Notes under the pieces: model-generated | What the model saw: only the letters and a program-made list of their open reading frames with translations | Told to the model about the DNA's origin: nothing | Databases searched by the model: none | In this document: positions 22,454 through 33,609 of the stretch, piece after piece | How positions within the stretch are numbered: position 1 is the first letter of the stretch | How the letters are laid out: each line of letters starts with the position of its first letter | Translations under genes and position numbers: made by a program | DNA from: Hordeum vulgare subsp. vulgare | Lineage: Eukaryota > Streptophyta > Magnoliopsida > Poales > Poaceae | NCBI RefSeq assembly: GCF_904849725.1 | Contig: NC_058521.1 | Location: 94,784,244-94,848,243 of the forward strand | Length of the DNA stretch: 64,000 nucleotides | Direction of reading: 5' to 3'

Positions 22454-23049
22454 TATGGTGTCTAGATCTAAGTTGCACGTGGCAAAAGTTGTCTGAAAGT
22501 ATCCCTAAATCACCACTATATAAACGAGGGAGGGGGAGGAGGCTTTCCTTGAGGGCCGCCGGCCAAGGGAGAGAAGTAGTCCTACTCCAATTAGGATTGG
22601 AAAGTGGAGTCCTTCTTTTCCTTCCCACCTCTTTTTTTTCTTTCCCTTTGGTTTTCTTTCCTTGGCGCATAGGCCCTCTTGGGCTGTCCCACCAGCCCAC
22701 TAAGGGCTGGTGCACCACCCCTAGGGCCATTGGGCTTCCCCCGGGTGGGTTGCCCCCCTCCCGGTGAACTTCCGGAACCCATTCGTCACTCCCTGTACAT
22801 TCCCGGTAATGCCCGAAAACCTTGCGGTAACCAAATGAAGTCATGTTATATATCAATCTTCGTTTCCCGACCATTTCGGAAACCCTCGTGATGTCCGTGA
22901 TCTCATCCGGGGCTCCGAGCAACATTCAGTAACCACACATATAACTCAACTATACTAAAACATCGCTGAACCTTAAGTGTGCAGACCCCGCGGGTTCGAG
23001 AACTATGCAGACATGCCCCGAGGCACTCCTCGGTCAATATCCAATAGCG
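22454..23049 (-). repeat. Copia 3' LTR, piece 2
   Basis: This middle part of the Angela-like LTR lies between the two LARD insertions. Its first 5 bases (TATGG) are the right target duplication of the forward LARD, and its last 5 (TAGCG, 23045-23049) are the left duplication of the reversed LARD. GC-rich and pyrimidine-rich blocks (22610-22770) match the usual LTR body. Open frames here are chance. Confidence 0.85.
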
Positions 23050-26000
23050 TGTAGCAACCCAACTCAAAACGAGTCAAGCCTCTGTGTTTCTGTGCCATCC
23101 CTGGATCAGTATGCTGGAACACACAGTACATCAATGTATATATCAAAGTGCAATCACATGTAAATAGCGTAAAAGTGATATATACCTTAAATATTTCAAC
23201 GGAAACAGTCAAGCAAGTGGAGTCCCAATAAACACCAACGGCAAGTTGAATGTAGACCGTAACCCTGAATCGTACTCTTACTCGTCGAAGAAAAATATCT
23301 ACAACATAAGACGTTGCAGCCTCGTAGGTCAGCATATTGAATATGCCGGCAAGTCACATAAGAGAGGGGTGAAAAGTAATCATCTATACTATATGCATAT
23401 ATGGCAGGTGGGGCTATAAGTTTTTAGCGAAAAGCAAGTTTTCTCCTACAAAAAGAGGGGGCTAAAAGCAAAATGTTACTACGTAGTTGGTTCTTAATGA
23501 GATGGTTCCCCAACCAGTTCTCATACCCCAGTTATCAATATTACCCTCATCAAGTATTTATAATGGTGTTGAGAATTTCAGATAACTTCAGTTCCTTTGG
23601 CTCAAGTTGTCCATGACCGTGGACAGGGCTAATCGATTAGGTTTGAGTACTCTGCAGAGTTTTGCACACGTTCCCCACAAGATTTGATCGCCTCCGTGTA
23701 TGTCCTCGCACTTCAGGGTGTTTGAAGACCGATTGATCAAAACATGGTCTTTCAACGGGTCCCTCTGAATCCCTGTCGGTGCCCATCCAATCCTACCGTT
23801 CTTCTACATCTGCTAGCACCGCCTGTCCAGAGTCGCCGCGTTGTCCAACCAAGCCAGAGCCCATAATGACTTGTGGATGTGCAGGTAAGCCTTGGGTCTT
23901 GAAAATATCCGTCCGTCTCTTTGAGCCTGGGTGAAGCTTTCCGCAGGATGTCATGGCGTCTCCAGCATCCCGAGTCATCCACTGGGTTCTCTAGGGAGCC
24001 GATCAACCGTCCTTCACCCAGAGTTGCATTGCGTCCGAGGTCTTGAAAATCTTGTCTTAACCGGTCTTGATTATTTAATCAACCTCGCATCACTCGTGTT
24101 ATGCACTCAACTGAAATCCCGTCTACTCAAGCATAGCAATATGAAATTTGTCGTCCCGGGGCCAAGTATCGGGGTTGTTGTGTGCCTACCACATGATACT
24201 ACAATCTATACTAAAATTTCCAAGTACCTAAGCAGCATGCAATTGGGCATAGGATGGTAGAACTACGATGCATAAAACATAGGTGATAGTATCATCAAAA
24301 TGACTTGCCTGGTATGTTGACGAAGAAGAATTTTCGTTCTCGGGGAATACGTGATAGAACTATTCGTCACTCTCCGATGAAATCTATATAACAAACATAT
24401 CATTCACATAAGCACTCATACTAGCAATCATTCTAGCAATCAAAACACAGGAGAGAGTGAAATGAGAATCCGAAAGAAACTTCAAATAAGACTAGGGAGT
24501 CTTCTACTACATCAAACACTATATAGTTTTTGTTCTAACTGAAAATATAACACTAAAATGGAAAAAATAACAGAAAACAAAGTATAAAATAACTAAGATA
24601 ACAGAAGTAAAATTTACAAAACAATATTATTTTAGAAGTATTTTCAAAATAGGAAATCAAACTAGCAATGCAATCAATTCGCAAGTTAGTATAGAACTAG
24701 AATTGATTCCATGCAACCAAATAAGAATAAATAAAATAAAAAATTTTGTTGTTGAAACGTTACTGGTAAATATCAGAAAACAAAATATAACTTGTCACAA
24801 TTACAAAAAAACAAATTAAGAACAATTAATACAAACGAAATAGCAAGAAAACAAAAAAGGCTAAAACAGAAACTGTTTTTCTTAAAACCCTAAGTAAAAA
24901 TATTTAAAAAAAATGGAAACTTAAACTACTGAAAGATATGATCAATAGGAAGCAGAAGCAAAAATAATCAAATTAAAAGCTATTTTTAAACTCCTGGAAT
25001 AGGCAAAACAAGGTTTAAACTAAATCTGATCTAACTTATATTTAAAAATTTCAAACATAGACAAATTATATGTTTTTAAAAACTACAGGAAATTTGTGAG
25101 CTAGTGGATAAAGAATCACTATCATTGGACTTCGGGATCAAAAGTTATGGCCAAAACAAAACAGAAACTTTGCTGTTTTTGGAACTAGACAGAAAAAGAG
25201 AATAATTGCTACAGACACGTGGCGCCCACTGATTGGCTAAGGGTGTTTGCTGCATAGGCTAAACAGCGAATGGCCGCTAAATAAGAAATGTGCTTTGGTT
25301 CACTTAACTGATGGACCGGTTCTTTTTAGAAAACCGAAGGGGTAAGTACCTATGTAATCTACACCGTAGATCCTGATCTAAGGGATGAAACTACACAATA
25401 AAAAAAACAGAACAAGTAGCAGGAAAAAAAAAGAGGAAAGGGATTACCTCCCGTGGGTGAACCCAGAAGGGGCTGGAGCTTTCTCTGGCGTTGGGGAGCT
25501 GCGCCGGCGGGGAAAGGGGGCACTCCGGCGGGGGGGTGGGTGGCAGGGGGCGGTGTGGCTCGAGGGAGGGGAGGGAGGCGAGGTGGAGGGAGGGGCCTGC
25601 AGGGGGGGCGAGGTGGAGGAGCTGCTGGCCTCCTGGTCGCTGGTTCCAGGGAGGGGCGAGGTGGAGTGGTGGAGGGGAGGGGTGCAGCGAGGTGGGGTGG
25701 TGGAGGAGGGGTGGCCGAAGGGGTGGGGAGGGCTCGGCAGGGAGGGGTGGGTGCAGCGAGGTGGAGGGAGGGGGTGCAGCGAGGTGGAGGAGTTCCTGTG
25801 AGTTTCTCTGGTGCCGACTCCGGCGGGGTGGCGTGCGAGCTAGAGGCGAGGAGAGGGGGTTCTTTCGGGAAAAATGGAGAGAGGAGGATGGTGGGAATTT
25901 GTAGGCGGTCTCGGATGGCGTCCGGAAGGAAAGAAGAGGGAGATCGGGAAGGAGAGGATTCCTTCCTCCATGGATGGAAGTTCCTGTAACGTGAGGAAGG

Positions 26001-26653
26001 AGAGAGGTAGGAGATGATCCTCTGTTGGGCCAAGTTTGGAAAGTCTTAATGGGCCAGCAGGTCTTTCCAAATAAAAAGGGATTCCTTTCCTATTTTTAAA
26101 ACTAGGAAACTAAAACGATAAAAGGGAATTCAAATCAATTCGAAATAAAGAGTTTCTATATACTAAAATTATCAGAAAAATAAAATATAGATGATGGGCA
26201 TTTTTCCACGGCAAAAAATAAAACTTCAGAAAAAAAATATTTTCACAAAATTGCCTAAAAGATTTATTTTCTTTTGCAAATAATTTTCAAATGACCCTCT
26301 AAGTTTTAGGGTTCAAATAACTTTCAAAATGCCCGTGGGTTTGGGGGTCATGTTCCTCCTCTCTAGGATGTATTTCCCGGCATTTCTTGCACGAAGAAAA
26401 CGAATGGAAATGCAAAAGAATTCAATGCAAATATCTCCGTTCAAATTCTTTATAGTTGAAGAAGTCATGTCATCTTCTCTCTTTGCTTTTAAAAGATTGA
26501 ATTTGAATTCACCGGAGAAGGGGAAGTCATTTTATTCCCTCTCATTGAAAAGTTTCAGATTTCACACAAGTTTCAATCACTCAGGCAAACAAACAAACAA
26601 TCAGTCTAATAATTATATTAACATTCCAAAATTTATAATTTTGGGATGTTACA
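23050..26653 (-). repeat. LARD reversed copy, 3' LTR (3,604 bp)
   Basis: On the plus strand it begins TGTAGCAACCC and ends GGGATGTTACA, the reverse of the forward LTR. The C-rich tract appears here as a G-rich block (25480-25800). The adjoining ACTACCACACTTAAAAT is the reversed polypurine region. Confidence 0.85.
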
Positions 26654-27474
26654 AACTACCACACTTAAAATGAATCTCGTCCTCGAGATTCGAAGAGGCT
26701 AGAAAGAAAGGTTAGGGTATGGGGCTCTTCTAACAAATCCAACTTCCGGCAAAGTGGGATGCTACCACACTTAAAATGAGAGATACTGGTCCCTCAAAAT
26801 GCTTTAACGATCCTCTGGGGTTTTGGCAACTGACATCGCACAGTCTTCATATTAAATCCTTTGGTGATGCTCTCCCGTTGATATAAGCTTCTTTCGTTAC
26901 TGGGTCTTCTTTAACTGACAGTCTCGTGATCAATTCTAAATAACCTATCGATGGTTCTCATGGTGGTCTACCATTTGTGGTTATCCTGCAGAGAGAGGGG
27001 TCTTGGTTTCATTCTCACCGTAAAATTTCCTACGTGTGACAACAAATGCCATGTACTGGGGGCGTTCATCATACCATTCTAAGGCTTAAACAAAAGCTTC
27101 AAAGAACGTCGTCTCTCTCTATGGGTAAGTCTCTCAGATTTACCATTCCGAATAGCAAGATAAATGATAAGAGTAAGTCGTCATGGTGATCAATCCATTC
27201 CGCACCCAAATCATTTCTCTGTATAAGGTTTAGCGAATCTCGCATTCTAACACTTGGGCATCCTCACAAGAGTTGTAGAATTTCTCTTGTCCACGAACGA
27301 AGTTCGAATAATCCATTGGTTCTGCAAGCTGAACGAAACATCTATCCTATCTTCACAACTCTCTGGCTTTCGTATGCTCCTAAGAAAACGTTTGTTGATC
27401 CATCATAGCTTCTTCCAAGTTTTTTCTCCAAAAAGGTAGTACTTGATCCTTATTAATCCCGGGGTCTGTGGGTT
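26654..27474 (-). other. LARD reversed copy, non-coding 3' interior
   Basis: This is the counterpart of 17991-18832. It shares the same phrases (AAAGAACGTCG, CACTTGGGCATCCTCAC) in reverse. No pol-like coding is seen. Confidence 0.55.
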
Positions 27475-28119
27475 TCAGGCATACTTGGAGTAAATGTGAC
27501 ACGCCGCTGGGTAGTGGGTGGTTCCTTCACACAAGAAACAAGTCACCTGACTAGTTGGGCATTCCTCAGCTGGGTGATTTTCTTCACAATGAGTGCATCC
27601 ATCCTTGTGTTCCTCCTGGGTGTGTCCTATTTCTCCACAGATCTTGCATGCACAAGTTTTCTTTTTCGGATTATCATAGCACTTCTGAATAAGACGGGAT
27701 CTTAACAAAGTCTTCTTGAATTCGTCCCAAGTTTCTCCTCCACTAAATCCTTGTATGGCATGATGCATTTTCCACCAGATAGCAGCACTTTGGGTAAAGT
27801 ACTGAAGAGCGTGTTCCACTTCATACTTCCTTGAGATCAAGTTGCTCCCGAAGTGGTTCTCCATGTTCTGAATCCATATTTTAACCTCTAGCTGGGTCAT
27901 TGGTCCAGAGACTACAAGTCCAGCTTCATACTCCATCTGGTAGGGTTGAGGTTTTGGGGATGAGACGGGTAAGAGAGGGAGGGAGATACACACATTACAA
28001 AAAATATTTTTGAGAATAGGTTTTAGTTGTGGCCGCCGGAAAACACAGACCAATGACAGCTCACAAATCATCGTAACTAACGTGGGTATATAACAGGGGT
28101 TTGGACTTCTAATGGTCAT
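27475..28119 (-). CDS. Minimal gag with zinc knuckles (LARD reversed copy)
   Basis: This open frame gives 214 residues. The part homologous to the forward copy starts at residue 62 (MEYEAGLVVSGP), and upstream residues are probably leader read-through. It keeps the capsid-like WIQNMENHFGSN and KYEVEHALQYFTQSAAIWW blocks and all three cysteine clusters (CKICGEIGH, CTHCEENH, CFLCEGTTHYPAAC). Only a few residues differ from the 17472-17990 copy. The surrounding DNA has diverged more visibly, which hints at constraint on the protein. No protease or pol follows. Confidence 0.6.
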   Translation of the reverse strand: MTIRSPNPCYIPTLVTMICELSLVCVFRRPQLKPILKNIFCNVCISLPLLPVSSPKPQPYQMEYEAGLVVSGPMTQLEVKIWIQNMENHFGSNLISRKYEVEHALQYFTQSAAIWWKMHHAIQGFSGGETWDEFKKTLLRSRLIQKCYDNPKKKTCACKICGEIGHTQEEHKDGCTHCEENHPAEECPTSQVTCFLCEGTTHYPAACHIYSKYA

Positions 28120-28416
28120 ATAAATATTCGAACGTTTCGGGGTCTTCGAGTTCTTCGGGTCTTGAGAGTCTACTGTTGGTGTAGCTTCAATTCTTCAAAC
28201 GCGTGGTGAAATCCTCTTTACTATGAAGTAGAACTCCGTTGATTCTTCATGAGGTCGAAGGGGTAAGGGGTTTGTATAACTATTTGAGGTGAGAGAGAAC
28301 ATTTGATGAAATCAGAAGAGATGAGAAGTGAAGGATGCTCTTGAAAATAAGATTTTTGAGAGATCCTATCCTAAGAAGTTTCCAATTTCTAGGGTCACGT
28401 CCTACAGTCAACATGT

Positions 28417-28428
28417 GCTCTGATACCA
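28417..28428 (-). other. Primer-binding site (initiator-Met tRNA), LARD reversed copy
   Basis: GCTCTGATACCA on the plus strand is the exact reverse complement of TGGTATCAGAGC. It lies 4 nt inside the LTR boundary at 28433. Confidence 0.85.
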
Positions 28429-28432
28429 TTTC

Positions 28433-29652
28433 TGTAGCGACCCGACTCAAAACGAGTCAAGCCTCTGTGTTTCTGTGCCATCCCTAGATCAGTATGCTGG
28501 CACACACAGTACATCAATGTATATATCAAAGTGCAATCACATGTAAATAGCGTAAAACTGATATATACCTTAAATATTTCAGCGGAAGCAGACAAGGGAG
28601 TGGAGTCCCAATAAACACCAACGGCAAGTTGAGTGTAGATCGTAACCCTGAATCGTACTCTTACTCGTCGAAGAAAAATATCTGCAACATAAGAGGTTGC
28701 AGCCGTGTAGGTCAGCATATTGAATATGCCGGTAAGTCACATAAGAGAGGGGTGAAAAGTAATCATCTATACTATATGCATATATGGCAGGTGGGGCTAT
28801 AAGTTTTTAGCGAAAAGCAAGTTTTCTCCTATAACAAAAGGGGGCTAAAAGCAAAATGTTACTACGTAGTTGGTTGTTAATGAGATGGTTCCGCCAACCA
28901 GTTCTCATACCACAGTTATCAATATTACCCTCATCAAGTATTTATAATGGTGTTGAGAATTTCAGATAACTTCAGTTCCTTTGGCTCAAGTTGTCCATGA
29001 CCGTGGACACGGCTAATCGTTTAGGTTTGAGTACTCTGCAGAGTTTTGCACACGTTCCCCACAAGATTTGATCGCCTCCGTGTATGTCCTCGCACTTCAG
29101 GGTGTTTGAAGACCGGATGATCAAAACATGGTCTTTCAACGGGTCCCTCTGAATCCCTCTCGGTGCCCATCCAATTCTACCGTTCTTCTACATCTGCTAG
29201 CACCGCCTGTCCAGAGTCGCCGCGTTGTCCAACCAAGCCAGAGCCCATAATGACTTGTGGCTGTGCAGGTAAGCCTTGGGTCTTGAAAATATCCGTCCGT
29301 CTCTTTGAACCTGGGTGAATCTTTCCGCAGGATGTCATGGCCTCTCCAGCATCCCGGGTCATCCACTGGGTTCTCCAGGGAGCCGATCAACCGTCTTCAG
29401 GGAGAGAATTCAATGCAAATATCTCCGTTCAAATTCTTTATAGTTGAAGAAGTCATGTAATCTTCTCTCTTTGCTTTTAAAAGATTGTATTTGAATTCAC
29501 CGGATAAGGGGAAAGTCATTTTATTCCCTCTCATTCAAAAGTTTTGAAAAGTTTCAGATTTCACACAAGTTTCAATCACTCAGGCAAACAAACAAACAAT
29601 CAATCTAATAATTATATTAACATTCCAAAATTTATAATTTTGGGATGTTACA
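28433..29652 (-). repeat. LARD reversed copy, 5' LTR with ~2.4-kb internal deletion
   Basis: The first ~965 bp match 23050-24012. A jump near 29395-29406 then joins the outer LTR part (AATTCAATGCAAATATCTCC onward), which ends GGGATGTTACA at 29652. The deletion removes the TATA-like box and C-rich tract. Confidence 0.8.
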
Positions 29653-30439
29653 TAGCGGGACCTAGATGCCCATATTGGATCCTAGATATTCTCCGAAGAT
29701 CTTATCGGTTGAACCTCAGTGTCAAGGATTCATATCATCCCGTATGTCATTCCCTTTGTCCTTCGGTATGTTACTTGCCCGAGATTCGACCGTCGGTATC
29801 CGCATACCTATTTAAATCTCGTTACCGACAAGTCTCTTTACTCGTTCCATAAAACAAGATCCCGTGACTTACACTTAATCACATTGCTTGCAAGGCTTGT
29901 ATGTGATGTTGTATTACCGAGTGGGCCCCGAAATACCTCTCCGTCACATGAAGTGACAAATCCCAGTCTTGATCCATACTAACTCAACGGACACCTTCGG
30001 AGATACCTGTAGAGCACCTTTATAGTCACCCAGTTATGTTGTGACGTTTGATGCACACAAGGTATTCCTCCAGTCCCAGTGAGTTATATGATCTCATGGT
30101 CATAGGAACAAATACTTGACACGCACAAAACAATAGCAACAAAACGACACGATCAATATGCTACGTTCATAGTTTGGTCTAGTCCATCACATGATTCTCC
30201 TAATGATGTGATCCAGTTATCAAGCGACAACACTTGCACATAGTCAGAAAACCTTGACTATCATTGATCAACTAGCTAGCCAACTAGAGGCTTGCAAGGG
30301 ACCTTGTTTTGTTTATGTATCCACACATGTATCTATGTTTTCATTCAATACAATTGTAGCATGGATAATAAATGATTATCTTTAAATAGGAAATATAATA
30401 ATAACTATTTATCATTGCCTCTAGGGCATATTTCCAACA
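29653..30439 (-). repeat. Copia 3' LTR, piece 3 (LTR 5' end)
   Basis: It contains the LTR start, read on the minus strand from 30439 as TGTTGGAAATATGCCCTAGA, diagnostic of the Angela/BARE-1/WIS group. The inner side (ATCTCCCACTTGCAC on the plus strand from 30440) is the reversed polypurine tract. The first 5 bases are the TAGCG duplication of the reversed LARD. Confidence 0.9.
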
Positions 30440-30524
30440 ATCTCCCACTTGCACTAGAGTCAATAATCTTGTCCTCACATCGCCATGCGATTTGCATTGT
30501 AATAAATCTAACACCCATACAGTT

Positions 30525-31142
30525 TTAGTGTTGATCATGTTTTGCCCGTTGAAGAGGTTTAGTCATCGGGTCTGCTACATTCAGATGCGTGTGCACTTGG
30601 CAAATATTCACGTCCACTCCTTCGACGTAGTCGTGGATGAGGTTGAAGCGTCGTTTGATGTGTCTGGTCTTCCTGTGAAACCTTGGTTCCTTTGCTAAGG
30701 CAATGGAACAAGTGTTGTCACATAACAGAGTCAATGGATCTAGTGCGCTTGGCACAACTCCAAGATCTATCATGAACGGCTTCATCCATACACCCTCCTT
30801 TGCTGCCTTCGAGGCAGCCAGGTACTCCGCTTCACATGTAGAATCTGCTACGATGCTCTTCCTGGAACTGCACCAGCTTACCGCACCCCCATTAAGAATA
30901 AATATGTATCTGGTTTGCGACTTAGAGTCATCCGGATCGCTGTCAAAACTTGCATCGACGTAACCCTTTACGACGATCTCTTTGTCACCTCCATAAATGA
31001 GAAACATTTCCTTAGTCCTTTTCAGGTACTTCAGAATATTCTTGACCGCTGTCCAGTGATCCACTCCTGGATTACTCTGAAACCTGCCTCCCATACTTAT
31101 GGCCAAGCTGACGTCTCGTCTAGTGCACATCATTGCATACAT
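30525..31142 (-). pseudogene. Copia pol: RNase H domain
   Basis: A 205-residue segment carries the copia RNase H: GYVDASFDSD with the first catalytic Asp, GGAVSWCSSRKSIVADST, CEAEYLAASKAAKEGVW with the catalytic Glu, LLCDNTCSIALA with the next Asp, and the terminal VADPMTKPL motif. RNase H removes the RNA strand during reverse transcription. The domain itself is largely intact, but it is cut off from the rest of pol by frameshifts and by the insertions upstream. Confidence 0.9.
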
Positions 31143-31301
31143 GATAGAACCTACGGCTCAAGCGTAGGGGACGGTACTCATTTGTTCTCTATCTTCCGCA
31201 GTTGCTGGGCACTGAGTCTTTCTCAATTTTATACCTTGTAATACTGGCAAGAACCCTTTCGTGGACTTATCCATTTTGAACTTCTTCAAAACTTTATCAA
31301 G

Positions 31302-32083
31302 TTATGTGCTTTGTGAAAGTCCTATCATGCGTTTTGATCTATCCCTATAGATCTTAATGCCTAGAATGTAAGCAGCTTCTCCTAGATCCTTCATAGAAAA
31401 ACTTTTATTCAAGTAATCCTTTATGCTCTCCAAAATCTCCACGTTGTTTCCAATCAGCAATATGCCATCCACATATAATATTAGAAACGCCACACAGCTC
31501 CCACTCACTTTCTTGTAAATACAAGATTCTCCAACCACTTGTATAAACCCAAATGCTTTGATCACCTCATCAAAGCGCTTATTCCAACTCCGAGATGCTT
31601 GCACCAGTCCATAAATGGATCGCTGGAGCTTGCACACTTTGTTAGCATTCTTTGGATCGACAAAACCTTCGGGTTGCATCATATACAACTCTTCCTTAAG
31701 GAAACCGTTAAGGAACGCCGTTTGACATCCATCTGCCAGATTTCGTAATCGTAAAAGGCAGCTATTGCTAACATGATTCGGACGGACTTAAGCATCGCTA
31801 CCGGTGAGAAAGTCTCATCGTAGTCAACTCCTTGAACTTGTGAAAAAACCTTTGCCACAAGTCGAGCTTTATAAACGGTCACATTACCGTCTGCGTCCGT
31901 CTTTTTCTTATATATCCGTTTGTTCTGAATAGCCTTGCGGCCTTCAGGTAGTACTTCCAAAGTCCACACTTTATTCTCGTACATGGATCCTATCTTGGAC
32001 TTCATGGCCTGCAGCCATTTGTTGGAATCCAGGCCCACCATTGCTTCTTCATAATTCGCAGGTTCATTGTTGTCCAACAACAT
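31302..32083 (-). pseudogene. Copia pol: reverse transcriptase, frameshifted, altered active site
   Basis: Two overlapping frames make up the RT. 31679-32083 has ANYEEAMVGLDSNKWLQAM, ARLVAKVFSQVQGVDYDETF and FYDYEIWQMDVK. A one-base loss near 31728 throws the frame into RRSLTVS. 31302-31688 resumes at MYMMQPEGF, then SIYGLVQASRSWNKRF and ILYVDGILLIGNN. The copia YVDD box reads YVDG, so one of the two metal-binding Asp residues is lost. Together with the frameshift this makes the enzyme inactive. RNase H follows at 30525-31142, and the integrase connection precedes it. Confidence 0.9.
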
Positions 32084-32107
32084 AATTGTTAAGACAGGAT
32101 TACCCTA

Positions 32108-32475
32108 TCACTCAGGTGCAGTACGTGATCTTGTCGACCTGCGAGGTCCGAGAGCAACTTGATCCGAAGTTTCATGATCATCATCATCAACTTGCTCCTC
32201 AACCGGCGCAGCAGCAACAGGGGTTTCCCCTGGCCCTGCGCCACCATCTAGAGGGATTAGAGGTTCGACAACCTCATCAAGTTCTATCTTCCTCCCACTC
32301 AATTCTTTCGAGAGAAACTCCTTCTCAAGAAAAGCTCCGTTTTTAGCAACAAACACTTTGCCCTCGGATTTGAGATAGAAGGTATACCCAACTGTCTCTT
32401 TTGGGTAACCTATGAAGACGCACTTTTCCGCTTTGGGTTCCAGCTTTTCAGGTTGAAGCTTTTTGACATAAGCAT
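32108..32475 (-). pseudogene. Copia pol: integrase C-terminus and linker to RT
   Basis: The minus-strand frame reads AYVKKLQPEKLEPKAEKCVF, IGYPKETVGYTFY, then acidic linker DEVVEPLIPLDGG and RRSTRSRTAPE. This is the conserved segment between integrase and RT in Angela-type copia elements. It is interrupted after the GCDA residues by the family B insertion. AGCAT (32471-32475) is the left target duplication. Confidence 0.9.
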
Positions 32476-33609
32476 TGATAACCCACAAGTATAGGGATCG
32501 CAACAGTTTTCGAGGGTAGAGTATTCAACCCAAATTTGTTGATTCGACACAAGGGGAAGCCAAAGAATATTCTCGAGTATTAGCAGTTGAGTTCTCAATT
32601 CAACCACACCTGAAAGACTTAGTATCTGCAGCAAAGTACTAATAGCAAAGTAGTGTGATAGCAACAATAGCAACGGTAACAGTAGCAGCAGTGACAACAG
32701 TGGCAGTAACAGTAGCATCAGTAACAGCACTGACAGCAGTAGCGGCAAAGTAACGTAGCAAGGACAAATAGAAAAAACTCGTAGGCATTGGATTGGTGAT
32801 GGATAATTATGCCGGATGACATTCATCATGCAACAGTTATAACATGGATAGATATGTAACTAGCTCCAGTTCGTCAATGTAATGTAGGCATGCATTCCGT
32901 ATATAGTCATACGTGCTTATGGAAAAGAACTTGTATGACATCTATTGTCCATCCCTCCCGTGGCAGCGGGGTCCTAATGGAAACTACGGGATATTAAGGT
33001 TCTCCTTTTAATAGAGAACCGGAACAAAGCATTAGCGTTTAATGAATACATGAGCTTCTCATACTATGGTCATCTCCGGGAGTGGTTCCGGCTATTGTCA
33101 CTCTAGGGTTGCCGGGTCATAACACATAGTAGGTGACTAGAACTTGCAAGATAGGATCATTCCGGAGCCCAAAACGGACTCCAAATCTGCCCTCCAGAGG
33201 AAGAACAAGTGGTGGCGGTGCCTCCGTATCGTAAAACGCGATGAACTCTCCTTCTTGATTTTTTCCCGGACGAAAGGGACTAAATAGAGCTGGAGTTGGA
33301 GGCGGTGGAGCTCCGTGCGCCCCACAAGCCTGTTAGGCGCGGCCAGGGGGCCCGTGCCTCCCTGGCTTGTGGGCTCTTCAGTTCACATCTCCTGTTGATT
33401 CTTGCACGAGTATTTTTTATATATTCCACAAAAAATCCTCGTAAATTTTTAGGTCATTCCGAGAACTTTTAATTCTGCGCAAAAACAACACCATGGCAAT
33501 TTTGCTGAAAACAGCGTTAGTCCGGGTTAGTTCCATTCAAATCATGCAAATTAGAGTCCAAAACAAGGGCAAAAGAGTTTGGAAAACTAGATACGATGGA
33601 GACGTATCA
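32476..33609 (-). repeat. Family B reversed copy, 3' LTR
   Basis: It begins TGATAACCCACAAGTATAGG and ends GGAGACGTATCA on the plus strand. Relative to 44661-46196 it lacks ~300 bp (junction near 33154). A trinucleotide-biased CAG/TAG/AAC block lies at 32645-32755. Confidence 0.85.

Larger units (their letters stand above)
23050..29652 (-). mobile_element. LARD-like gypsy retrotransposon, reversed copy
   Basis: Same family as 13430-22453, inverted. The right-hand 5' LTR is 28433-29652 and the left-hand 3' LTR is 23050-26653. Perfect TAGCG duplications flank it (23045-23049, 29653-29657). The 5' LTR has lost ~2.4 kb: sequence corresponding to 24012 joins sequence corresponding to about 26420, at about 29395-29406, with a few filler bases. 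The primer site (28417-28428 reversed, TGGTATCAGAGC) is perfect. Its LTRs differ from the forward copy by many small changes, so it is an older or different subfamily member. Confidence 0.85.

Noticed and set aside
32410..32829. Leu-rich membrane-like frame on the minus strand
   Set aside because: It is the CAG/TAG/AAC-rich LTR block read in another frame; the same frame reappears at 38386-38688 and 45731-46135.
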